A stretch of 64,000 nucleotides of DNA, taken from assembly GCA_017651245.1 (NCBI GenBank), contig JAGCDQ010000005.1:41380-105379 (forward strand), given 5' to 3'. The notes beneath the pieces were generated by a model. It had not been told where the DNA came from. It searched no databases and was given only the letters and a program-made list of their open reading frames with translations. Origin of the DNA: Bacteroidaceae bacterium. Its GTDB lineage: Bacteria; Bacteroidota; Bacteroidia; Bacteroidales; Bacteroidaceae. The position numbers and the translations under genes were made by a program. Shown here piece after piece: positions 46,812 through 54,135 of this stretch (position 1 is its first letter; every line of letters starts with the position of its first letter).

Positions 46812-46902
46812 AGTTCGGCGGAGCCAACGTACGATTAAGTGAGAGAAAAACAAAATATATTTGAGTTTTTCCGAACGTGAGTAACTTCGGTGAAGCCAAC
46901 AA
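46812..46902 (+). repeat. Two copies of a TTCGGCGGAGCCAAC-type word in the mutS upstream region
   Basis: AGTTCGGCGGAGCCAAC (about 46813) and ACTTCGGTGAAGCCAAC (about 46884) flank TATTTGAGTTTTTCCGAACGTGAG-like sequence. Related words are inside the SpoU gene (48032-48090). Confidence 0.65.
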
Positions 46903-46968
46903 TAGTGAAAAAACTTAAAAAACATTGTTATAAAAACTGAAAAAGAAACAATTGTGGGGATTTCTTAC

Positions 46969-46976
46969 TAATTTTG
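46969..46976 (+). promoter_or_regulatory. Promoter -7 element of the DUF4294-SpoU operon
   Basis: TAATTTTG lies 25 nt before the ATG at 47002 and is divergent from mutS. Confidence 0.6.
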
Positions 46977-47001
46977 CAGCCGAATCGGAGTATCTATAGT
47001 T

Positions 47002-47664
47002 ATGTGGTTACGTTCCCATATCGTTATGCGCTTGATGGTGTTGGCAGCAGCAATCTTGTTGACAGCAGGGATGCCGTGTGGGGCACAAGAGATTCGGGCA
47101 GACAGGGAAACCGACCGAGCCATGACTGGTGAGCCCATTTTCTCCCACGGCATGTACTATACAGGTATGGTCAACTACGACGGAGAGATGATACCCAGTT
47201 TCCTGTTTGCCGACTATTACGTATTTGGCAAACTCGTCTTCAAGAACAAGGCGCAGGCAAAGAAATACTACAAGATAGCCAACAACATCAAGAAAGTTTA
47301 TCCTATCGCTTGTGAGATCCGCCGAACAGTCGATAAGACCATCGCCCACATGGATTCACTTCCTACCAAGAAAGAGAAGGACGCCTACATGAAGCAGCAA
47401 GAGAAGGAACTCAAGGCTTTGTATTACCCTCGCCTCAAGAAACTCACCTTCGCTCAAGGAAAACTTCTTATCAAACTCATTGACCGTCAATGCGATATGA
47501 CGGGTTATGAGCTGATTAAGAAATATATGGGTTCCTTCAAGGCTGGCTTCTACAATGCCTTTGCCTCCCTCTTCGGAGCGAGCCTGAAGAAAGAGTATGA
47601 TGCTGAGGTGGATGACCGACTGACCGAACGTGCCATCCTGCTGATAGAAAGCGGACAGATGTAG
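47002..47664 (+). CDS. DUF4294 family secreted protein
   Basis: The 220-residue product has a signal peptide (1-~28, ending PCGAQ; an internal ATG at 47026 could also serve). The conserved region FADYYVFGKLVFKNKAQAKKYY is followed by Lys-rich helices to residue ~190. This matches DUF4294, a periplasmic family of Bacteroidota with no known function. It ends 4 nt before the SpoU methyltransferase gene, so they form an operon. Confidence 0.88.
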   Translation: MWLRSHIVMRLMVLAAAILLTAGMPCGAQEIRADRETDRAMTGEPIFSHGMYYTGMVNYDGEMIPSFLFADYYVFGKLVFKNKAQAKKYYKIANNIKKVYPIACEIRRTVDKTIAHMDSLPTKKEKDAYMKQQEKELKALYYPRLKKLTFAQGKLLIKLIDRQCDMTGYELIKKYMGSFKAGFYNAFASLFGASLKKEYDAEVDDRLTERAILLIESGQM

Positions 47665-47668
47665 AGAG

Positions 47669-48277
47669 ATGAAGAATCGCAAGCTGAAAATAGAGGAAAT
47701 GGGGCGCATGAACGTGGAAGAGTTCAAGGCGTCAGAGAAGATGCCCCTCATCGTTGTGCTTGACGATGTGAGAAGCATGTACAACGTGGGGAGTGTATTT
47801 CGTACCGCCGATGCCTTTCGGGTGGAAGCCATCTATCTGTGTGGCATCACCGCCCAGCCTCCTCATCCCGAAATCCACAAGACCGCCCTTGGAGCCGAAG
47901 ACACTGTGACTTGGCAACACTTCCCCACAGTCCTCGAAGCTGTGCAAGCCCTCAAAGCCAATGGCTACACCGTCTTCTCCATCGAGCAATGCGAAGGCTC
48001 CACCCTCCTCTCAAACCTCAACCTTCAACCTTCAGCTCGGCAAAACCAAACCTCAAACCTCAACCTTCAGTTCGGCGAAGCCAAATCTCAAATCTCAAAC
48101 CCTAAATACGCCATTATTCTTGGCAATGAAGTGAAGGGAGTGCATCAAGAGGTGGTCGATGCCTCCGATGGTTGCATCGAAATTCCTCAGTTTGGCACCA
48201 AACACTCCCTTAACGTCAGCACCACCGCTGGCATCGTCATTTGGGAGTTTGCCAAATGCTTCTTTGCAGAGAAATAG
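47669..48277 (+). CDS. SpoU/TrmH-family RNA 2'-O-methyltransferase with a repeat insertion
   Basis: SpoU enzymes methylate ribose 2'-OH in tRNA or rRNA through a knotted SAM site. The 202-residue protein shows VLDDVRSMYNVGSVFRTADA, IILGNEVKGVHQEVVDASDG (motif 2) and IPQFGTKHSLNVSTTAGIV (motif 3). Between them, residues ~113-146 are a 14-residue repeat (SNLNLQPSARQNQT and SNLNLQFGEAKSQI) encoded by 42-bp spaced DNA words. The insertion sits in a loop of the domain, so activity may survive. The RNA target is unknown. Confidence 0.92.
   Translation: MKNRKLKIEEMGRMNVEEFKASEKMPLIVVLDDVRSMYNVGSVFRTADAFRVEAIYLCGITAQPPHPEIHKTALGAEDTVTWQHFPTVLEAVQALKANGYTVFSIEQCEGSTLLSNLNLQPSARQNQTSNLNLQFGEAKSQISNPKYAIILGNEVKGVHQEVVDASDGCIEIPQFGTKHSLNVSTTAGIVIWEFAKCFFAEK
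48012..48106 (+). repeat. 42-bp tandem repeat with CAACCTTCA / TTCGGCGAAGCCAA words in the SpoU gene
   Basis: CAAACCTCAACCTTCA begins at 48012 and again at 48054. Each is followed by a CTCGGC/TTCGGC word, and CTCAAATCTCAAACC closes the block. The period keeps frame. Confidence 0.85.
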
Positions 48278-48280
48278 TCG

Positions 48281-48482
48281 ATGACGATGACACCGATGAC
48301 ACCGATGACACCGACCTATTTTTGTCATCGTTTCGGAAAGAAGGTTATTATTATAGTTATTATTATATATGTATATTATATATCTAATAATTTAAATATA
48401 ATAAATAATACCCTCTACACCGCCCCGAAAAAAAATAAATGCCCTCAGTGTCATCGCTGTCATCGTCATCGGTGTCATCGTT
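48281..48482. repeat. GATGACACCG repeats inverted around an A/T-rich core
   Basis: Directly repeated 10-bp units GATGACACCG lie at 48281-48316. Their complement (TGTCATCGG-type words) lies at about 48435-48482, flanking ~115 bp of nearly pure A/T. I see no gene, promoter or terminator in this 387-bp gap (48278-48664), which also holds the next repeat array. Confidence 0.85.
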
Positions 48483-48587
48483 TTTGCTGCCTCACTAGGA
48501 AAAATTTGTTACCCTTAGGGGCCACAAAAATTCCCTCGTTAGAGCTATAAACAAACACGAAAAGAGCCGACATGAAAACCCCAAAGA

Positions 48588-48643
48588 GGCGGCGGCAAAG
48601 CATGGTTTTCCGACGGCAAAAGGCAAAAGAGCCGACGGCAAAG
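48588..48643 (+). repeat. Second array of the CCGACGGCAAAG word, 21-22 bp spacing
   Basis: CGGCAAAG cores lie at 48593, 48614 (CGGCAAAA) and 48636, each preceded by CGA or CGG. The word and spacing match the prmC array at 1117-1175. It lies just beyond the argS stop codon. Confidence 0.85.
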
Positions 48644-48664
48644 CAAAAAATGTGATTCTCTTGT

Positions 48665-50464
48665 TTACATCCTCTCGGGCATTTCGATGCCTAAGAGTCC
48701 CATGCCGAGGCTGATGACCTTTGCCACCGCTTTGGCGAGAGAGAGACGGAACTGCTTCAGTTCTGCATCGGCTTCGCCAAGGATGGTGAAGTCGTGGTAG
48801 AACTGGTTGAACGCCTTGGTGAGTTCGTAGCAATAATTGCAAATGCCTGAAGGACTGTAGTCGGTTCCTGCCTGACGAACGGCAACGGGGAACTGGTTGA
48901 GTTTCTGGATGAGTTCGGTCTCTTTGGTTGACAGTTGACAGTTGACAGTTGACAGTTCTGTTGGGATGTCGATACCCTGTTCCTTCGCCTTGCGGAGGAT
49001 GGAAGCGATGCGGGCATAAGTGTACTGGATGAATGGGCCTGTATTGCCGTTGAAATCGATGGACTCTTCTGGGTTGAAGAGCATGTTCTTGCGGGCATCC
49101 ACTTTAAGGATGAAGTACTTGAGAGCACCCAATCCCACCTTGCGAGCCACCTCACGGGCTTCGTCTTCAGGCATAGAGGTCTGCTTCACACGTTCCTTGC
49201 TGGCTTCGTAGGCATCGGCAATCATGGCTTCCATGAGGTCGTCGGCATCCACAACGGTTCCCTCGCGACTCTTCATCTTTCCGTTGGGGAGTTCCACCAT
49301 ACCGTAGGAGAAGTGAACGAGGTCTTTGCCCCACTTGAAACCGAGCTTGTCAAGCAGGATGGAAAGCACTTGGAAGTGGTAATTCTGCTCATTGCCCACC
49401 ACATAAATCATCTTGTCAATGGGGAAGTCCTGGAAACGAAGTTTGGCTGTACCGATATCTTGAGTCATATAAACGGAAGTGCCATCAGAACGGAGGAGCA
49501 ACTTCTCATCCAATCCTTCGGCTGTGAGGTCTGCCCAAACCGAACCGTCCTCACGACGATAGAAGAGACCCTTTTCAAGCCCTTCAATGACTTTCTCCTT
49601 ACCTTCGAGGTAAGTGTCTGATTCGTAGTATATTTTGTCAAAGCTGACGCCCATCATCTTGTAGGTCTCATCAAAGCCTGCATACACCCATTCGTTCATC
49701 TTCTTCCAAAGGCTTCGCACTTCAGGGTCGTTCTGCTCCCATTTGACAAGCATCTCATGGGCTTCCTTGATGAGAGGTGCTTCCTGCTTTGCCTTCTCCT
49801 CTTCCATTCCCTGTGCTACCAATTCCTTGACTTCCTCGCGATAGTGCTTGTCGAACGCCACGTAGTAGTCGCCAATGAGGTGATCGCCCTTCTTGCCAGA
49901 GGATTCAGGTGTTTCACCATTGCCCCACTTCAGCCATGCAAGCATAGACTTGCAGATATGGATGCCTCGGTCGTTGACAATGTTGGTCTTCACCACCTTG
50001 TTGCCGTTCGCCTCGACGATGCGTGCCAAAGCGGAACCCAAGAGGTTGTTGCGCACGTGTCCGAGGTGGAGAGGCTTGTTGGTGTTGGGGGATGAATATT
50101 CAATCATCACCAAAGGGCTATTATCCGTCACGGGTTGGAAACCAAACTGCTCGTCAGCATTGATGTTGTTGAGGAGGTTAATCCAAGGTGCATCGCTAAT
50201 GACAAGGTTGAGAAAACCCTTCACCACGTTGTACTTGGCAACGACATCGCCCACGTTCTCCACAAGGTATTTTCCAATCTCGTCACCCACCATCTCAGGA
50301 CTCTTGCGAGCCGCTTTGACGAAGGGGAACACCACCACGGTAAGATGTCCTTCAAATTCATCACGAGTTTTCTGCAACTGCACCTGCTGGGCGATTGCCT
50401 CCAAGCCGTACAGGGACTTGACAGCCTCTTGTACGCCTTTTATCAATTGTTCTTCTATTGTCAT
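48665..50464 (-). CDS. argS: Arginyl-tRNA synthetase
   Basis: ArgS charges tRNA-Arg. The 599-residue class I enzyme has the HIGH-type motif in PLHLGHVRNNLLG, the KMSK-equivalent GKMKSREGT, and the C-terminal DALR anticodon-binding domain (NYCYELTKAFNQFYHDF). The ATG at 50464 (MTIEEQLIKG) fits the family; the frame extends 7 codons further. About residue 505-512 an insert (LSTVNCQLST) is encoded by four tandem GTTGACA units, in frame, at the start of the anticodon-binding domain. Confidence 0.96.
   Translation of the reverse strand: MTIEEQLIKGVQEAVKSLYGLEAIAQQVQLQKTRDEFEGHLTVVVFPFVKAARKSPEMVGDEIGKYLVENVGDVVAKYNVVKGFLNLVISDAPWINLLNNINADEQFGFQPVTDNSPLVMIEYSSPNTNKPLHLGHVRNNLLGSALARIVEANGNKVVKTNIVNDRGIHICKSMLAWLKWGNGETPESSGKKGDHLIGDYYVAFDKHYREEVKELVAQGMEEEKAKQEAPLIKEAHEMLVKWEQNDPEVRSLWKKMNEWVYAGFDETYKMMGVSFDKIYYESDTYLEGKEKVIEGLEKGLFYRREDGSVWADLTAEGLDEKLLLRSDGTSVYMTQDIGTAKLRFQDFPIDKMIYVVGNEQNYHFQVLSILLDKLGFKWGKDLVHFSYGMVELPNGKMKSREGTVVDADDLMEAMIADAYEASKERVKQTSMPEDEAREVARKVGLGALKYFILKVDARKNMLFNPEESIDFNGNTGPFIQYTYARIASILRKAKEQGIDIPTELSTVNCQLSTKETELIQKLNQFPVAVRQAGTDYSPSGICNYCYELTKAFNQFYHDFTILGEADAELKQFRLSLAKAVAKVISLGMGLLGIEMPERM
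48928..48960 (-). repeat. Tandem AGTTGAC units in frame inside argS
   Basis: Four to five copies of a 7-bp unit (GTTGACA on the plus strand). Seven bases per unit means the copies are read in shifting frames, giving LSTVNCQLST. Confidence 0.85.
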
Positions 50465-50482
50465 AAGGATTGAAAATTTGTG

Positions 50483-50490
50483 CAAAGGTA
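50483..50490 (-). promoter_or_regulatory. argS promoter -7 element
   Basis: On the minus strand it reads TACCTTTG, 18 nt before the ATG at 50464, and supports that start. Confidence 0.6.
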
Positions 50491-50533
50491 CGCATAAAAA
50501 GTGAAAAATCTAAATTACAGGGCTTTGGCGAAC

Positions 50534-50568
50534 ACAAAAAGGACTGCTTTTCTCACGAAGAGCAGTCC
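50534..50568 (-). terminator. Terminator of the low-complexity protein gene
   Basis: On the minus strand GGACTGCT and AGCAGTCC form an 8-bp stem extended by CTTC/GAAA-type pairing, followed by TTTTT. It is ~130 bp beyond the stop at 50699. Confidence 0.8.
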
Positions 50569-50604
50569 CAAACCAATAAAAATCAATTTACCAATATATA
50601 GTAG

Positions 50605-50695
50605 AAAGAGAGAGAAAATCGAATGCAGAATGAAATAAACTCGTTTATTTCTTATGCTGAGATGCATCCTCTCTTATGTAAAGAGAGAGAAAATC
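50605..50695. repeat. Direct repeats AAAGAGAGAGAAAATC flanking a palindrome
   Basis: The 16-bp word occurs at 50605-50620 and 50680-50695. Between them GAAATAAACTCGTTTATTTC (50633-50652) is a perfect inverted repeat. No ORF is present. Confidence 0.7.
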
Positions 50696-50698
50696 ATC

Positions 50699-51745
50699 TT
50701 ATCTGCGTCCACCGCCTGTGCGTCCACCTACTGCAGCACCTCCGCTACGAGTTCCCATGCTGGCACCTGCACTGCTGCGGGTTCCCATGGATGCACCTGC
50801 ACTGCTACGAGTTCCTGTGGATGGAGTTGCGCTGCTGCGAGTAGGAGCATTGAAGCGAGAAGAGCTGTTGATGTTGCTGCCGCTGCGCATGCTGCTTCCT
50901 GCATTAGTGCTGGCGTTAGCGTTTGTACGGATCTCGTGACGGTTCGCACCTATGTTGGTGTTTGGAGTCGTCGTCGTGCTGGGAGTAGCTGGACGATTCA
51001 CGTTCACATTCACGTTACGATTTACATTCACATTTGTGTTCGTATTCGTATTGCGATTCACGTTCACGTTCGTGTTAGGAGTCGCTGGACGGTTCACATT
51101 GTTATTCACGTTTCCGTTCATGCGTGGAGCCATATCGTTCATTCTGCCTGGGCGAGGTGCTGCACCACGGTATGGACCATTGTTAGGAACTGGAGCACCA
51201 CCGCGAGGAGCTATGCCACCACGAGGACCCATGTCGCGAGGAGGAGCAACCATTCTGTCTCTTCTTGGAGTCATGCCACGGAAGAAATGACCTCCTGTGT
51301 ACGTCACCAATGGACGAGGTGCGTGGTAATAGAAGCGGTTCACGCCGTAGCGGTCGTAGTCGTAGATGCTAAAGCGCCATCCATGATTTGCGAAAACGAT
51401 CGGACGATAGAAGTATGTGTAGTTGACGATACGATTCCAAAGCCGAACGCCAAGCAAGTTGCGAAGTGCTGCATCACGAGCAGCCACCACTGCCATGTAA
51501 TCGTCGTAATAGTAACCCAACGCCACGTCATCCAGATATTCATTCACACCCCAGATGTAGTCGTAGTTGATGCGATATATCTCGTCGATGAGGAATGGGT
51601 CGTTGATACCGAGTGTGTAAGCCATGCGGTCGGTCAAGAACCGTGCATTGCTACGCATTGCTGCGATGCTCATGCTCTGAGCGTTTACTGTTATTGCTCC
51701 GACGAAGAGAATAACTGCTGCGAGTGTAGTTCTTAAAGCCTTCAT
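50699..51745 (-). CDS. Secreted protein with long low-complexity Asn/Arg/Gly tail
   Basis: The 348-residue product has a signal peptide (1-22, ending VNA). An ordered region to about residue 150 is rich in Tyr and Asp (YRINYDYIWGVNEYLDDV). Then ~200 disordered residues follow: PRGG/PR repeats, NVN-type repeats (NTNTNTNVNVNRNVNV) and three GTRSSAGASM-type repeats ending GGRTGGGRR. The plus-strand frame over the same region is only a shadow: the minus strand alone has a signal peptide and a good promoter. The basic tail could bind nucleic acid or polysaccharide; this is speculation. Confidence 0.8.
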   Translation of the reverse strand: MKALRTTLAAVILFVGAITVNAQSMSIAAMRSNARFLTDRMAYTLGINDPFLIDEIYRINYDYIWGVNEYLDDVALGYYYDDYMAVVAARDAALRNLLGVRLWNRIVNYTYFYRPIVFANHGWRFSIYDYDRYGVNRFYYHAPRPLVTYTGGHFFRGMTPRRDRMVAPPRDMGPRGGIAPRGGAPVPNNGPYRGAAPRPGRMNDMAPRMNGNVNNNVNRPATPNTNVNVNRNTNTNTNVNVNRNVNVNVNRPATPSTTTTPNTNIGANRHEIRTNANASTNAGSSMRSGSNINSSSRFNAPTRSSATPSTGTRSSAGASMGTRSSAGASMGTRSGGAAVGGRTGGGRR

Positions 51746-51796
51746 AGTTGTATTGTTTTTAGAGTGTTAATAATGCGTTTCTTTTTGTTGTCGATG

Positions 51797-51828
51797 CAAA
51801 GTTACGACAAAATGAAACCCCTCGCAAA
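51797..51828 (-). promoter_or_regulatory. Promoter of the low-complexity protein gene
   Basis: On the minus strand TTTG (51828-51825), a 20-bp spacer and TAACTTTG (51804-51797). The -33 element lies inside the rnhB terminator hairpin. Confidence 0.75.
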
Positions 51829-51852
51829 TGGCTTTTTCCTATTTGCGAGGGG
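51818..51852 (-). terminator. rnhB terminator
   Basis: A perfect 12-bp inverted repeat, CCCCTCGCAAAT (51818-51829) and ATTTGCGAGGGG (51841-51852), lies 11 bp beyond the rnhB stop. The T-run is better on the plus strand, so it may work both ways. Confidence 0.8.
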
Positions 51853-51862
51853 TTTTTCCCTA

Positions 51863-52474
51863 TTATGCGAAGGGGAGTTCGAGTTGAACAGCTCCCAAAA
51901 GATTGAATGTCATTCGATGATACGGCGTAGTTCCATGATTTTCAATTCCTTGTCGATGTTCCTTCGTCGGATAGCCTGCATTGTGATCCCAACCATAGAA
52001 AGGAAACTCTTTATGCAATTCTTTCATATAATCATCACGATATGTCTTTGCCAAGATGGATGCCGCCGCAATAGAGAGGTACTTGCCATCACCTTTCACT
52101 ATGGTGGTGTAAGGCACAGCTCCTTTCTGATAAGGCAGGAATCTGTTACCATCGATGATCAGATGTTCGGGCCTCACCTTCAAGCCATCAATGGCTCTAT
52201 GCATCGCCGTGATACTGGCACGAAGGATGTTCATCTCGTCAATCTCCTGAGGCGTCACGATTCCCAATGCCCATGCCACCGCATCACGCTCTATTTCTTC
52301 ACGCAACCGATAACGCTGCTTGGCTGTGAGTTGTTTTGAGTCATTCAGCAGGTCGTTGTGATAATCCATCGGCAAAATGACGGCTGCAGCATACACACTG
52401 CCAGCCAGACATCCTCTGCCAGCTTCGTCACAGCCTGCCTCGATAACACCTTGTTTATAATATGGAAGAAGCAT
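51863..52474 (-). CDS. rnhB: Ribonuclease HII
   Basis: RNase HII removes ribonucleotides from DNA. The 203-residue enzyme shows the catalytic DEAGRG in [34 protein letters not shown] and [12 protein letters not shown], plus an Asp-containing Y-rich end. The ATG at 52474 (MLLPYYKQG) overlaps the TAA of the upstream SDR gene by one base (TAATG), so they are coupled. The frame extends further upstream into the SDR gene without homology. Confidence 0.95.
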   Translation of the reverse strand: MLLPYYKQGVIEAGCDEAGRGCLAGSVYAAAVILPMDYHNDLLNDSKQLTAKQRYRLREEIERDAVAWALGIVTPQEIDEMNILRASITAMHRAIDGLKVRPEHLIIDGNRFLPYQKGAVPYTTIVKGDGKYLSIAAASILAKTYRDDYMKELHKEFPFYGWDHNAGYPTKEHRQGIENHGTTPYHRMTFNLLGAVQLELPFA

Positions 52475-53280
52475 TATTTCGGTTGTTTGCCAATGTAAGC
52501 CAAAATACCACCGTCCACATATAATATATGTCCATTCACCGCATCTGAAGCCTTGGATGCCAAGAAAACGGCAGGACCCGCCAACTCTTCTGGGTTGAGC
52601 CAACGCCCAGCAGGAGTCTTGGCACAGATGAAGGAATCGAACGGATGACGACTGCCATCGGGCTGACGTTCACGGAGTGGAGCCGTCTGAGGCGTGGCAA
52701 TATAACCAGGACCTATACCGTTGCACTGGATGTTGTACTCTCCATATTCAGAACAAATGTTGCGAGTCAGCATCTTTAAACCGCCCTTCGCTGCAGCATA
52801 GGCACTCACTGTCTCACGACCCAATTCACTCATCATCGAACACACATTGATAATTTTCCCTTCCTTGCGCTCCATCATCTCAGGCAGCACCGCACTAGCA
52901 CAGATATAGGGAGCCACTAGGTCAATATCAATCACTTCCTGAAACTCGGCACGAGCCATCTCATGCATCGGAATACGTTTGATAATGCCCGCATTGTTCA
53001 CAAGGATGTCTATTTGACCCACTTCCTCATGAATCTTCTCCACTAATGCTTTCACAGCCACCTCATCGGTCACGTCGCATAGATAGCCCTTCACATTCGT
53101 AATGCCAGCCGCCTTGTAATTGTCAAGACCAACCTGCAAAGATTCCTTGCTTCTAGCGTTAAACACGATGTTCTTTGCACCAGCCTGTACAAAAGCTTTA
53201 GCTATGTTGAAACCGATACCATAAGATGCGCCTGTCACCCACGCATTCTTGCCTTCAAGAGAGAAAAGAGATAAATCCAT
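52474..53280 (-). CDS. SDR-family oxidoreductase, gluconate-5-dehydrogenase-like
   Basis: The 268-residue classical SDR has [15 protein letters not shown] (cofactor loop), NNAGI near residue 95, catalytic Tyr and Lys in [13 protein letters not shown], and a C-terminal [15 protein letters not shown]. It is closest to gluconate 5-dehydrogenase/KduD-like enzymes of hexuronate and gluconate metabolism; the substrate is not fixed by sequence. The ATG at 53280 fits the family start ([17 protein letters not shown]). It has a structured leader with a terminator-like end upstream. Confidence 0.88.
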   Translation of the reverse strand: MDLSLFSLEGKNAWVTGASYGIGFNIAKAFVQAGAKNIVFNARSKESLQVGLDNYKAAGITNVKGYLCDVTDEVAVKALVEKIHEEVGQIDILVNNAGIIKRIPMHEMARAEFQEVIDIDLVAPYICASAVLPEMMERKEGKIINVCSMMSELGRETVSAYAAAKGGLKMLTRNICSEYGEYNIQCNGIGPGYIATPQTAPLRERQPDGSRHPFDSFICAKTPAGRWLNPEELAGPAVFLASKASDAVNGHILYVDGGILAYIGKQPK

Positions 53281-53337
53281 GTTAGTTCTTAGTTGTTTGG
53301 TTCTATAGTTTGTTAGTTGTAAAGTAAATTGGTTTTT

Positions 53338-53449
53338 CGTTAAAAAAAGCCCCTGCACTTCCAACTTGGGCACCGACTTCGGAATCAACCTGCAGTGCGC
53401 TTGGGGAAGGTTGGGGCTATGCTTTTTTGTCTTTTCGGGGGCAAAGTTA
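53338..53449 (-). promoter_or_regulatory. Promoter and structured leader with terminator-like end upstream of the SDR gene
   Basis: On the minus strand TAACTTTG (53449-53442) is followed by a ~75-nt element starting AGCCCC and ending GGGGCT plus seven T. CTTCC/GGAAG and CCG/CGG pairs lie inside. It looks like an attenuator, riboswitch-type leader or small RNA, because the intrinsic-terminator end lies between promoter and gene. I do not recognise the class. Confidence 0.5.
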
Positions 53450-53491
53450 GTGTTTTTGTTTCATTTAGTTGCAGGTTTCATGGATTTTCTT

Positions 53492-53499
53492 TACTTTTG
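53492..53499 (+). promoter_or_regulatory. Promoter -7 element of the aminoethylphosphonate operon
   Basis: TACTTTTG lies 31 nt before the DUF4254 start at 53530, divergent from the SDR promoter. The -33 element is weak. Confidence 0.6.
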
Positions 53500-53529
53500 C
53501 AGTAAAATTTTAACATTAATGGACTTGAT

Positions 53530-54135
53530 ATGAGTTTTACGGAACACGCATACCCCATTTTTAATCAGGTCATCAAGGACTATCATGTGCACGACAACAT
53601 TGACCAGCCCATAGTGAATCCTTATCAGGCTGGAACGATTGAATATGACCTATATACGAAGAATTGGATTGATACGGTGCAATGGCATTTCGAAGACATC
53701 ATCCGTGACCCACAGATTGACCCTGCGGAAGCATTGGTGCTGAAACGCCGCATCGACAAGAGCAATCAGGACCGTACAGATTTGGTGGAGAGGATCGACT
53801 CCTGGTTCTGGACAAAATATAAGGACATCGCCGTGAAACCAGATGCAACCATCAATACAGAAAGCCCCGCATGGGCTGTGGATAGGTTATCTATTCTGGC
53901 ACTGAAGATTTATCATATGCAAGAGCAAGTAGATCGCACAGATGCCAGCGAGGAGCACAAGGCAAAATGTCAACAAAAGTTAGACGTGCTGCTGGAGCAG
54001 CGCAAAGATCTCTCAACAGCGATTGACCAACTGTTGGAGGACATTGAGGCGGGAAGAAAGTACATGAAAGTGTACAAGCAGATGAAAATGTATAACGATG
54101 AAAGCACAAATCCGGTACTATATAAAAAGAAATGA
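53530..54135 (+). CDS. DUF4254 family protein
   Basis: The 201-residue, largely helical protein matches DUF4254 (IVNPYQAGTIEYDLYTKNWI, QWHFEDIIRDP, LKRRIDKSNQDRTDLVE), a family that in Bacteroidota is usually next to glycosyltransferases. No signal peptide. It overlaps the following glycosyltransferase by 4 bp (ATGA), so the proteins are made together and may interact. Its biochemical role is unknown. It heads the operon. Confidence 0.85.
   Translation: MSFTEHAYPIFNQVIKDYHVHDNIDQPIVNPYQAGTIEYDLYTKNWIDTVQWHFEDIIRDPQIDPAEALVLKRRIDKSNQDRTDLVERIDSWFWTKYKDIAVKPDATINTESPAWAVDRLSILALKIYHMQEQVDRTDASEEHKAKCQQKLDVLLEQRKDLSTAIDQLLEDIEAGRKYMKVYKQMKMYNDESTNPVLYKKK

Noticed and set aside
48281-48550. 89-codon frame with MTPMTP and CHRCHRH repeats
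   Set aside because: Produced by the GATGACACCG repeats and their inverted copy; no conserved protein features.
48588-48643. CRISPR array
   Set aside because: Only three ~12-bp words with ~10-bp gaps; repeats and spacers are far too short, and no cas genes are present.
50654-51736. 360-codon plus-strand frame with Val/His/Arg repeats
   Set aside because: Mirror of the low-complexity minus-strand gene, which alone has a signal peptide and a consensus promoter.
51818-51852. Insertion-sequence end from the perfect 12-bp inverted repeat
   Set aside because: Position just beyond rnhB, short loop and T-runs fit a terminator; no transposase or target duplication.
53338-53420. tracrRNA-like reading of the GTCGGTGC hairpin
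   Set aside because: No Cas9 gene or CRISPR array in the window; the resemblance is only a few bases.
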